Assembly (NCBI GenBank): GCA_016650185.1
Contig: JAENWE010000394.1
Coordinates: 1 to 10,646, forward strand
Source: Vicinamibacteria bacterium
GTDB taxonomy: Bacteria; Acidobacteriota; Vicinamibacteria; Fen-336; JAGNNV01
DNA length: 10,646 bases
Direction: 5' to 3'
How positions within the stretch are numbered: position 1 is the first letter of the stretch; each line of letters starts with the position of its first letter. Shown one piece after another: positions 1-6,184 of the stretch. Under the pieces are notes generated by a model, which had not been told where the DNA came from, did not search any database, and was given only the letters and a program-made list of their open reading frames with translations. The position numbers and the translations under genes were made by a program.

Positions 1-186
1 CTCCCGATCGCTCGGCGCTATTTCCGCCGCTTCGGAGATGAGGTGGTCCTTGAGACCTTCCGGCGCCTGGAGCAGGCGAAGCTACTTCATTCCTATCCTC
101 CTCTGGTGGCCACCTCGGGTCGGCCGGTCGCGCAGGCCGAACACTCCATATATCTGGGCCCCGAGGGCGTGATCCAGCTGACCTAG
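1..186 (+). CDS. map: Type II methionine aminopeptidase, C-terminal fragment (5' end off window)
   Basis: The open frame from base 1 to the TAG at 184-186 encodes the last 61 residues of a protein that starts outside the window. The fragment reads like the C-terminal end of type II methionine aminopeptidases (peptidase family M24), which remove the initiator methionine from nascent proteins. Visible matches are the R-Y-F-R-R-F-G segment (residues 6-12 of the fragment), the Y-P-P-L motif (32-35), and the terminal V-A-Q-A-E-H-S motif (43-49). In the family the Glu of this last motif (here Glu47) is the final dinuclear-metal ligand, and the protein ends soon after, as here. The next gene begins one base after the stop, so the two are probably translated together. 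Type II enzymes are typical of archaea and eukaryotes and less common in bacteria. Another M24 peptidase is possible because most of the catalytic domain cannot be seen. Confidence 0.8.
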   Translation, partial: LPIARRYFRRFGDEVVLETFRRLEQAKLLHSYPPLVATSGRPVAQAEHSIYLGPEGVIQLT

Positions 187-187
187 C

Positions 188-520
188 ATGGCCTCTTCCT
201 CCGATCGAACTCGGCTGGCCTACTCGACCGGCGGGGGCGGCGACTCCGCTCCGAAAACACTCGCGGTGGAGATGGACCGGAAGACCAGGGGCGCGCGCCT
301 GCGTCTCGAACGGAGAGCCTCGGGCCGCGTGGTCACGGTGATCGCCGACGTGCCTGGAACTCCGGGGGACATCGAAGCGTTGGCCAAACTCTTGAAAACG
401 CGGTGCGGCACGGGCGGATCGGTGAAGGACCTCCAGATCGAACTTCAAGGCGACAAGCGCGACGCGGTTCAACTGGTTCTTCGCGAGAGGCGGATCCCGC
501 ACAAGCTCGCCGGGGGGTAG
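188..520 (+). CDS. yciH: SUI1/eIF1-like translation factor (YciH family)
   Basis: This 110-residue protein has a polar, basic N-terminal extension of about 45 residues followed by a SUI1 domain (about 46-108). The diagnostic parts are the strand G-R-V-V-T-V-I, the K-L-L-K-T-R-C-G-T-G-G-S-V-K-D turn with its basic loop, the I-E-L-Q-G-D strand, and the end L-R-E-R-R-I-P-H-K-L-A-G-G. Eukaryotic and archaeal eIF1/aIF1 monitor start-codon selection on the small ribosomal subunit. The bacterial YciH proteins are thought to act at initiation in a similar, less well defined way. The ATG lies one base after the stop of the upstream methionine aminopeptidase gene, and no Shine-Dalgarno sequence is visible before it, so translational coupling is likely. 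Length and fold agree with the family. Confidence 0.9.
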   Translation: MASSSDRTRLAYSTGGGGDSAPKTLAVEMDRKTRGARLRLERRASGRVVTVIADVPGTPGDIEALAKLLKTRCGTGGSVKDLQIELQGDKRDAVQLVLRERRIPHKLAGG

Positions 521-640
521 ACGGCGCCCGCGAGGGGCCCCGCTGACCTGGCTCCCTCTCTCCCCAGCCCACAAACCCCCGGGGGCGGTCGTCACTTCCT
601 CCTGCCCCCCTGGCGTTGTCGCTCCGGCCATTCCGCTTGA

Positions 641-646
641 TAGCCT
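641..646 (+). promoter_or_regulatory. Candidate -10 element (TAGCCT) of a leaderless promoter for the reductase gene
   Basis: TAGCCT fits the TANNNT pattern and ends 6 bp before the ATG at 653, so transcription would begin at or next to the start codon. TTGTCG at 616-621 could be a -35 box, but the 19-bp spacer is long. No Shine-Dalgarno sequence precedes the ATG. The site gains weight because the IclR gene and acnA show the same geometry; alone it would be weak. Confidence 0.35.
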
Positions 647-652
647 CCGCTC

Positions 653-1519
653 ATGGTCAACCTCGATCGATTCCCTTTCCGCCAGACTCTCCTCGAGAAC
701 CGGACACTGCTCATCACCGGAGGCGGCACGGGCCTGGGACGCTCGATGGCCATCAAGTGCGCGAGCCTGGGCGCCAAGGTGGCGGTGGTCGGTCGCCGAG
801 AGGAGCCGCTCAAGATCACCGTCAAGGAAATCGAGAAGGTGGGCGGCGCCGGGGCGTGCGCCCAGTGTGATGTCAGGGACGTGACCTCGGTCAAGGCGGC
901 CTTCGACTCCATCGAAGCCTCGCTCGGGCCGGTCAACGCTCTCATCAACAACGCGGCAGGCAACTTCCTCTGCGCCTCCGAGGATCTCTCGGATAACGCC
1001 TTCGATTCGGTGGTCAAGATCGTTCTGTATGGGTCGTTCAACTGCACGAGAGAAATCGGCCGACGACTGATCAAACGTGAAGCGGAGGGGAACATTCTCT
1101 CCATCGTAACCAGCTACGCCAGCACCGGCTCCGCCTTCGTTCTTCCGTCGGCCGCCGCCAAAGCGGGTGTTCTCGCCATGATGCGGTCTTTGGCAGTCGA
1201 GTGGGCGACCTATGGAATTCGCCTGAACGCCGTCGCTCCGGGGCCTTTCAAAACCGAAGGTGCGTTTTCGCGTCTGATGGTGGGTGAATTGGAGAAACAG
1301 GCTTTGAGACGCGTGCCCTCGAAACGGTTTGGCGACCATGACGAACTGACGAACCTCATCGCCTACCTGTTGTCGGATGCGAGCCCGTATCAGACCGGCG
1401 ACTGCGTGACCATTGACGGCGCCGAGGGACTCTTCTCCGGACAGCAGTTTTCGGGGTTCGCCCACATCGATCGCGCGTCCGCGAAAGAGATGATGTCGGC
1501 GGTCAAGCCGAAGAAGTAG
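653..1519 (+). CDS. 2,4-dienoyl-CoA reductase-like short-chain dehydrogenase (DECR1 type)
   Basis: This 288-residue protein is a Rossmann-fold short-chain dehydrogenase. The cofactor motif T-G-G-G-T-G-L-G is at 22-29, the N-N-A-A-G motif at 99-103, and P-G-P-F-K-T-E-G-A-F-S-R-L at 196-208. Arg48-Arg49 after the second beta strand favour NADPH. The active site does not follow the usual YxxxK spacing. Instead Tyr155 and Lys170 lie 15 residues apart in the segment Y-A-S-T-G-S-A-F-V-L-P-S-A-A-A-K, as in mitochondrial 2,4-dienoyl-CoA reductase (DECR1), whose C-terminal tail after the D-G-A-E-G-L-F-S-G segment is also similar. DECR reduces 2,4-dienoyl-CoA so that unsaturated fatty acids can continue through beta-oxidation. 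A cytoplasmic location is expected because there is no signal peptide. The flavoprotein FadH of E. coli does the same job but is unrelated. Peroxisomal-type trans-2-enoyl-CoA reductase is the main alternative. The gene stands alone and converges with the next gene, 22 bp apart. Confidence 0.88.
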   Translation: MVNLDRFPFRQTLLENRTLLITGGGTGLGRSMAIKCASLGAKVAVVGRREEPLKITVKEIEKVGGAGACAQCDVRDVTSVKAAFDSIEASLGPVNALINNAAGNFLCASEDLSDNAFDSVVKIVLYGSFNCTREIGRRLIKREAEGNILSIVTSYASTGSAFVLPSAAAKAGVLAMMRSLAVEWATYGIRLNAVAPGPFKTEGAFSRLMVGELEKQALRRVPSKRFGDHDELTNLIAYLLSDASPYQTGDCVTIDGAEGLFSGQQFSGFAHIDRASAKEMMSAVKPKK

Positions 1520-1541
1520 GCGAGAGCAGCCCCGAGCCGCC

Positions 1542-2756
1542 CTAACGAGCGCCGAAGAGATGGAGCGAACTTGGCGGGGCGATGAGGCTCACCAGGAACC
1601 GACCATAGGTCGAGGCGGGATCGGCATGAGCCACGTCGTGCGCGTCCATGATGGCGCGGATCCAGGCGGAGAGGTCCCTCTCTTTTCCCAGCCGCGCGAG
1701 GAAGAGATGCTCCGCCACGAGGACATGGGCCACTCCCAGACTGAGCTCGTCAACTACCGGTCGTCGACCTGACCCCAGGTTTTCGATAGCGGCTCTCAGG
1801 GCATGGTAAGCGGGAGTGAAAAACGGCTCCGCATCGAGGTCGAGAGCCTTCCGCCTCCCCTTCCCAAAGTTGATGCCATGGAAGGATGGCCCGATACCAT
1901 GGACGTGCAGGAGCAGTCGAAGGAGGCGGAGCCTCAGTCCCAGGCCCGAGGCTCTGCCTTGAACTCGGGAGGTCAGAGGCACCAGGGAGGCAAAGAAAAA
2001 TCCGCGGAACAAAAAACGAGCGATCCTCGGAGTTTGAGGGAGAGGATCCAGAGGCTTGGCAACCGCGAACTCTCCGGTGAGAGACAGGTACTCCTCGAAT
2101 TTCTCGCGGTCGAGCTTGAGCACGCGTGGGCGCATCCAATCGTCGACCACCATCGCGATGCGGCGAAGGTTGCGACGAATCGAGAAGGTCGGCCGATGAA
2201 GGTCCAGAAGGCGACGGAACACCCATCGCATGGATTCGAGAGCGTCTGGATCGAGGGGAACGCCTTTCACCCATTCCAGGGGACGATCCGATGGCTCGCT
2301 AGCCAGTCGCCAGGACCGAGCGAGGGACCCGATTTCTTTTTGCTGGGCCTCGAGTGAGCGCCCTTCGTTCCGAGCCACGGTGGGGCAGCAGAAGCTGGAG
2401 CTCACGCGGGTCTCGCCCGACATAGCGTCGAACGAGAAGGGGAACATCTGACAGGTAAGAGGCTTGGCGCTTCCCCCCAGTTCCTCGTGGATTCGGCATC
2501 GGTTCTCGGCCGAGAGAAAGCCGCAGACCCCGTCAGGACGCTTTCGGATGCGAAGGAGTCCGGTGCCGGCAAACTCGAACGGCGATGAGGCGGCGCCTGG
2601 CTCCTCGGAGGCGGTTTCTCGAAACCAGCGACCGGCGTTCCTCGCCTCGAGCCGCTCCTTCTCCGCGTCCGTCACCACGATGTCGAAGGCGCGCCGGCAA
2701 CACTCGCCGCAACTGAGGCAGGTGAAGTTCTGCTCGGCGTCAAAGACCAGGGTCAT
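1542..2756 (-). CDS. YkgJ/UPF0153-type cysteine-cluster protein
   Basis: This 404-residue protein opens with a metal- or Fe-S-binding-type cysteine cluster: Cys13, Cys16, Cys19 and Cys20 in the C-x-x-C-G-x-C-C pattern. A second set follows at Cys78, Cys87, His90, Cys102 (in L-T-C-Q-M-F-P-F) and Cys123-Cys124. This layout is that of the YkgJ (CxxCxxCC) family, whose cysteines are presumed to bind zinc or an iron-sulfur cluster. The biochemical role is not known. The remaining 270 residues are rich in Arg and Leu, show no motif I recognise, and make the protein longer than small YkgJ members. No signal peptide or clear membrane segment is visible. The ATG is the only reasonable start before the first cysteine. 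It lies 7 nt after the CCA end of tRNA-Gln on the same strand, with no Shine-Dalgarno sequence between, so the gene is probably transcribed with the tRNA. The family call is firm; the function is open. Confidence 0.8.
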   Translation of the reverse strand: MTLVFDAEQNFTCLSCGECCRRAFDIVVTDAEKERLEARNAGRWFRETASEEPGAASSPFEFAGTGLLRIRKRPDGVCGFLSAENRCRIHEELGGSAKPLTCQMFPFSFDAMSGETRVSSSFCCPTVARNEGRSLEAQQKEIGSLARSWRLASEPSDRPLEWVKGVPLDPDALESMRWVFRRLLDLHRPTFSIRRNLRRIAMVVDDWMRPRVLKLDREKFEEYLSLTGEFAVAKPLDPLPQTPRIARFLFRGFFFASLVPLTSRVQGRASGLGLRLRLLRLLLHVHGIGPSFHGINFGKGRRKALDLDAEPFFTPAYHALRAAIENLGSGRRPVVDELSLGVAHVLVAEHLFLARLGKERDLSAWIRAIMDAHDVAHADPASTYGRFLVSLIAPPSSLHLFGAR

Positions 2757-2763
2757 GGAGCGA

Positions 2764-2837
2764 TGGCTGGGAGACAGGGATTCGAACCCCGATTCTACGG
2801 TTCAGAGCCGCATGTCCTACCGTTGGACGATCTCCCA
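2764..2837 (-). tRNA. tRNA-Gln (anticodon CUG), CCA encoded
   Basis: A complete cloverleaf can be drawn on the minus strand. The acceptor stem TGGGAGA pairs with TCTCCCA, followed by discriminator G and an encoded CCA (2764-2766). The D stem is GTCC/GGAC with loop AACGGTA. The anticodon stem is TGCGG/CCGTA with loop CTCTGAA, giving anticodon CTG, which reads the Gln codon CAG. The variable loop is four bases, and the T arm is CGGGG-TTCGAAT-CCCTG. The UGG-type start of the acceptor stem is typical of bacterial tRNA-Gln. A promoter lies just upstream (2859-2888) and the cysteine-cluster gene follows after 7 nt. Confidence 0.95.
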
Positions 2838-2858
2838 GCGAGACGAGAGCGAAGGGGC

Positions 2859-2888
2859 AGTCTAGGGAAGAGGGTGTGTCCGCGTCAA
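2859..2888 (-). promoter_or_regulatory. Sigma70-type promoter for tRNA-Gln and the downstream gene
   Basis: On the minus strand TTGACG (2883-2888) is followed after 18 bp by TAGACT (2859-2864), good matches to -35 TTGACA and -10 TATAAT. Transcription would begin near 2852, about 15 nt before the mature tRNA 5' end. No other promoter is seen between the tRNA and the cysteine-cluster gene, so this one probably serves both. Confidence 0.65.
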
Positions 2889-2940
2889 TGAGCGGATGGC
2901 TCCGCTTGGCCTTCCCTCTTGGAGGGGCGATGCGCCGCCC

Positions 2941-2975
2941 AAAAAAACGAACCCCCGGGGGAGTCCCCCGGGGGC
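2941..2975 (-). terminator. Intrinsic terminator of the TonB-dependent receptor gene
   Basis: A perfect 10-bp stem of CCCCCGGGGG (2965-2974) and its complement (2952-2961) encloses a 3-base loop. On the minus strand it is followed by TTCG and seven T residues (2941-2947). It starts about 20 bp after the receptor stop codon. It would also shield the tRNA-Gln promoter downstream from read-through. Confidence 0.88.
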
Positions 2976-2995
2976 TTGCTGACGTGGCGCGACCT

Positions 2996-5908
2996 CTAGA
3001 ACTCGAAGCGAGCGCCGAGCTGCGCCGTCCGGGGGGCGGCCCCGGCGCGGAGTGAGGTCAATCGCAGGAAGTTGGTCGAAAAGCGATCGCCGGTCGGACT
3101 ATTGAAGTTCGCCCGGTTGGTGAGGTTGAACACTTCGCCGAACAACTCGACCTTCCGGACTCCCAGTTTGACGCTGTAACCGAGACGCACGTCCGCCTGG
3201 AAGAAGCTCGGGCCGAGCGCTCCGTTGCGTCCCCCGTCGCTCTTAATTGTCACCGCGTTCGAACCCGTGCCCGAATAGCTGCCGGCGGGTAGAGGCTCAA
3301 ACAGGATTCCGTTCTGGTCGTTGTCCCGGCTCGTATCCTGGATGGTGAAAGCGTTCCCGGAGACGTATCGGACGATGGTCGAGAACGTCAATCCCCCGGT
3401 TCCTGGCACCCGGGCCGCGCCGCTGAAGACGAAATTGTGCGGACGGTCGAAGTCGGTCGGACCCTGGTTCAGGTCTAGTCGAAGGTCGTCGAGCAACTGG
3501 AAGCTGCTTGTTGGAATGAAGCCTTCAGGGGTGTTTCCGCGCGAGCTAGAAAAGGTGTACGAAACGCGGAACTGGTAGCCATGCGAGTAGCGCTTCTCGA
3601 TTCCAAGGAGCAATGAGTCGTATTCCGTGCGGCCTTCGTTGATGGGCGTGAGCACGCTCGTCACGAAGTTCGGATCGACGCGCCTGACCGCGGCCGTCCG
3701 CGCGTTGCTGGCTCGCAGGCCGGGATTGAGGTCCCGGCGCATAAGCTGATCGCGCCCGAAGGCGTGGACATAGTCCACATTGATCGACATATCCCTCGAA
3801 AGCTGCCTCTCGAAGCCCGCCGAAATCTGATCCGTATACGGGATAACCCGATCGGGATTGTCCAGTGTGACGGTGCCCGTGTTCTTGAGCTTCGATCCCG
3901 CAGGGTAGAGCTGATTCAGCAGGGCCCGGTTCAGGGTAGGACCGTTCACCAGGAACGGATCGGTCGGAAGGCGACCAGCGGAGGGACCAGGGTCGATATT
4001 AGTGGCCGGGAAGGTCGCCGTGAAAGAGTTCGAGAACACGCCGCCGGTGATGATGGCGCTGACCAACTCCAAATGGCTCTTGTCATAGAACCGGCCCACG
4101 CCGCCGCGGATGGCGGTCTTCCCGTCTCCGCTGAGATCGTAGGCGAATCCGAGCCGCGGCGAGATGTTGTTCTTATCGATTGGATAGTCGTCGACGTTCG
4201 AAAAGCGCGGATTGTCGACTTCCTGGAAGGGGATCTTTTCGAGGTCGTACCGAACGCCGAGGCTTATGGTCAGACGATCGCCAGTCTTCCACTTGTCCTG
4301 AATGAAGGCGGTGTAGAAGTGCTCCTTCTGGGTGTATTCTGAGGGTCCGGGAACCCGGACGCTCAGTCGATCCGGATAGGTGCGCGGATCGGCGGAATTG
4401 AACGGCTCATTGCTGCGCGAGAAGCTGAACGTTCCGTTCCAGTTGTCCTGAGCGCTTGAGAAGACGTTGACGTATTCATATTGAAGGCCCGCCCGGATGC
4501 TGTGGTCGCCCTTGGACCCGGGAATGAACCAGGAGAAGGTGTTATCGAATTGATACGCGTTGTTGACCCGGCCCTGCATCACATTGCTCTGCTGGTCGGT
4601 GAAGGTCTGGAAGGCCAGCGTCGGCTTGAGTTGGTCGCCATGGCCTCCGTTGCCGTTGAAGGCCGGGTTGGCGAAAGCGACATCTTCCTGGGTGAAGGCC
4701 ACTCGGAAGGTGTTGAACTTCGTGTTGCCAAAGGACGAGTTGAGGGTGGCCACCGACGTTTGATCCACATCCACCTCCTCCCGTGACGCGGCTTCGGTCA
4801 CCGGCCCGATAATCTGGTTCGTCTGCGGCGATGACTCACGCAGCCATCGGATGTTCCAGGAGTGCTTCGCGTTGATCTGATGATCGAACCTGACGAGTGT
4901 GTTCCAGACCCGATCTTTGGTAACCGGGGAGGCGTTGAGTTCGGGCCGCGCGGGGATATTGATCTCAGCGGCGCGGTCGTTCACCACTCTCTCCACGCTG
5001 GTGAAGAAATGAGCCTTGTTCTTGATGACCGGGCCTCCGAGAGTGAAGCCAAACTGCTGAAACCTGGTTTCGGGTTTCGGAGTGTTGTTCTGCTTGGCGA
5101 AAAAGCTCTTCTCGGTCAGGGAAGCGTCCTGGAGGAAGTAGAAGGCCGAGCCCTTGAATTCATTGCCGCCCTGCTTGGTAACGGCATTCACCACGGCGCC
5201 GCTGGTTCGGCCGAACTCCGCGTCGTACTGGCTGGTCAGGACCTGGAACTCCTGGATCGATTCGATCGGGGTGCGCGCCTGGGTTCCGGCCCGCTGCCCG
5301 ATCACGTCATCGTTGTTGTTCGCGCCATCTACAAGGTAGTTGTTGTTCCGGGAATCCTGGCCATTCGCGCTCACGGAATCGGAGCCGAACGATTCGGTCG
5401 AAATGCTGGGCACGATGCCGGGCAGAAGGCCGAGGAAGCCCACGAAGTTCCGGTTGATGGAAGGCAGGGACACGAGGTCCTGTGAAGTCAGGCTGCCGCC
5501 CACCTCCTTCGAGGTGACGTCCACGATGGGGGCGTCGGCCGAAACCGTCAACTCTTCAGTGAGCCCTCCGACTTCGAGACGAATGTCGATAGTGGCGGTT
5601 TTGCCGACTTCGAGGCGAATGTCCTTGTGAGAGTACTTCTTAAAACCGGAGAGCTCACCAGAGACTTCATACTGTCCCGGAACCACTCCGGAGAGGAAGT
5701 AGACGCCATCCGTGCTCGTAACTCCCTGTCGAAACACGCCGCTCGCCTGGTTTCTCACCAAAACCGTCACGCCGGGAAGAGCCCCGCCGCTGGAGTCGGT
5801 GACTCGACCCCGAATCTCGGCCGTCCCCTGCTGCGCGAGCGCAGGTGACGCTACCCCAACCAGAATCGCCAGGAGAAGGGGTGTTATCAATGCATTGAGT
5901 TTTCGCAT
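2996..5908 (-). CDS. TonB-dependent outer-membrane receptor with N-terminal carboxypeptidase-regulatory-like domain (Oar-like)
   Basis: The start is placed at 5908, giving 970 residues. A signal peptide begins there (M-R-K-L-N, hydrophobic 7-20, A-L-A at 23-25 with cleavage expected before Gln26), and a GAGGT ribosome-binding site lies 4 nt upstream. The frame is open for 71 more codons to 6121, but that extension has no signal sequence and runs through the promoter. A beta-sandwich carboxypeptidase-regulatory-like domain spans about 30-114 (I-R-G-R-V-T-D-S-S-G-G-A-L-P-G-V-T-V). Next come a T-E-E-L-T-V-S stretch resembling a TonB box and a plug domain at about 119-259 (N-Y-L-V-D-G; Y-D-A-E-F-G-R-T-S-G-A-V-V-N-A-V-T-K). 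The rest fits a 22-strand barrel and ends in A-R-F-E-F, the terminal Phe typical of outer-membrane proteins. Such receptors use TonB energy to import large nutrients; the substrate cannot be read here. The IclR gene lies upstream on the same strand, and a shared operator suggests it is the regulator. Confidence 0.93.
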   Translation of the reverse strand: MRKLNALITPLLLAILVGVASPALAQQGTAEIRGRVTDSSGGALPGVTVLVRNQASGVFRQGVTSTDGVYFLSGVVPGQYEVSGELSGFKKYSHKDIRLEVGKTATIDIRLEVGGLTEELTVSADAPIVDVTSKEVGGSLTSQDLVSLPSINRNFVGFLGLLPGIVPSISTESFGSDSVSANGQDSRNNNYLVDGANNNDDVIGQRAGTQARTPIESIQEFQVLTSQYDAEFGRTSGAVVNAVTKQGGNEFKGSAFYFLQDASLTEKSFFAKQNNTPKPETRFQQFGFTLGGPVIKNKAHFFTSVERVVNDRAAEINIPARPELNASPVTKDRVWNTLVRFDHQINAKHSWNIRWLRESSPQTNQIIGPVTEAASREEVDVDQTSVATLNSSFGNTKFNTFRVAFTQEDVAFANPAFNGNGGHGDQLKPTLAFQTFTDQQSNVMQGRVNNAYQFDNTFSWFIPGSKGDHSIRAGLQYEYVNVFSSAQDNWNGTFSFSRSNEPFNSADPRTYPDRLSVRVPGPSEYTQKEHFYTAFIQDKWKTGDRLTISLGVRYDLEKIPFQEVDNPRFSNVDDYPIDKNNISPRLGFAYDLSGDGKTAIRGGVGRFYDKSHLELVSAIITGGVFSNSFTATFPATNIDPGPSAGRLPTDPFLVNGPTLNRALLNQLYPAGSKLKNTGTVTLDNPDRVIPYTDQISAGFERQLSRDMSINVDYVHAFGRDQLMRRDLNPGLRASNARTAAVRRVDPNFVTSVLTPINEGRTEYDSLLLGIEKRYSHGYQFRVSYTFSSSRGNTPEGFIPTSSFQLLDDLRLDLNQGPTDFDRPHNFVFSGAARVPGTGGLTFSTIVRYVSGNAFTIQDTSRDNDQNGILFEPLPAGSYSGTGSNAVTIKSDGGRNGALGPSFFQADVRLGYSVKLGVRKVELFGEVFNLTNRANFNSPTGDRFSTNFLRLTSLRAGAAPRTAQLGARFEF

Positions 5909-5912
5909 GCTT

Positions 5913-5918
5913 ACCTCA
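5913..5918 (-). promoter_or_regulatory. Ribosome-binding site that fixes the receptor start
   Basis: TGAGGT lies 4 nt before the ATG at 5908, a close match to GGAGGT at a usable distance. It supports the start at the signal peptide rather than the longer open frame beginning at 6121. Confidence 0.7.
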
Positions 5919-5924
5919 CAGAAA

Positions 5925-5948
5925 ACGGGAGACACAATGCCTCCCCGT
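5925..5948 (-). promoter_or_regulatory. Leader hairpin with alternative partner upstream of the receptor gene
   Basis: In the receptor mRNA leader, ACGGGGAG pairs with CTCCCGT across a 9-nt loop (7 pairs, one bulged base). It is followed by four T residues and, 6 nt later, the ribosome-binding site. The 5' arm lies in the 9-mer ACGGGGAGG, which occurs again as an exact copy 63 nt farther upstream in the leader (6003-6011), so the 3' arm could pair with either copy. This may be an attenuator, a translation-control element or a stabilising hairpin. The sequence shows only the pairing potential. Confidence 0.35.
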
Positions 5949-6089
5949 GAATTTGGGGCTTTAGACTGCAACTGTCGTGCCGACGGTCGAGCTATTTCGG
6001 CCCCTCCCCGTAAGGCCGTTTGAAAAACCCAGTCGTACCTGATCTTGTGGGCGAGGTCGGACGCCTCGAAGGTCGACAGCGTCGAGCGT

Positions 6090-6108
6090 GTTTCATAGGA
6101 TGCAACGC
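6090..6108. promoter_or_regulatory. Putative IclR-family operator at the receptor promoter
   Basis: GTTTCA-TAGG-ATGCAACGC on the plus strand shares 15 of 19 bases, with the same spacing, with the element at 7044-7062 before the IclR gene. The core TTTCAT-AGG-ATGCAA is a 15-bp near-palindrome with one mismatch between half-sites, the size and form of many IclR-family operators. It overlaps the predicted -10 and spacer of the receptor promoter, so binding should repress. Assignment to the adjacent IclR protein is inference. Confidence 0.6.
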
Positions 6109-6121
6109 TCGATTCACTCAA
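6092..6121 (-). promoter_or_regulatory. Predicted promoter of the TonB-dependent receptor gene
   Basis: On the minus strand TTGAGT (6116-6121) and TATGAA (6092-6097) are separated by 18 bp. Each matches four of six bases of the sigma70 consensus. Transcription would begin near 6085, leaving a leader of about 177 nt before the start codon at 5908. The putative operator sits on the -10 box and spacer. Confidence 0.5.
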
Positions 6122-6184
6122 TGATGCATTCTTTTGGAGGCAACTTCAACGCGCCGGATCGACTTCTCCCCTCTCGGCAGATGG

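Noticed and set aside
576..585. CCCCCGGGGG palindrome downstream of the SUI1 gene, like the arms of the receptor terminator
   Set aside because: It is a single arm without loop, partner or T-tract, so it cannot act as an intrinsic terminator by itself. The resemblance is probably GC-rich coincidence or a decayed terminator half.
2464..2865. Plus-strand frame of 133 codons spanning the tRNA
   Set aside because: It runs through the tRNA-Gln cloverleaf and the start of the cysteine-cluster gene on the other strand, so it is not a credible gene.
4862..5485. 207-codon plus-strand frame opposite the receptor gene
   Set aside because: It is antisense to the plug region of the TonB-dependent receptor and has no recognisable domain. 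Several such frames (also 3764-4342) arise from codon bias in the real gene.
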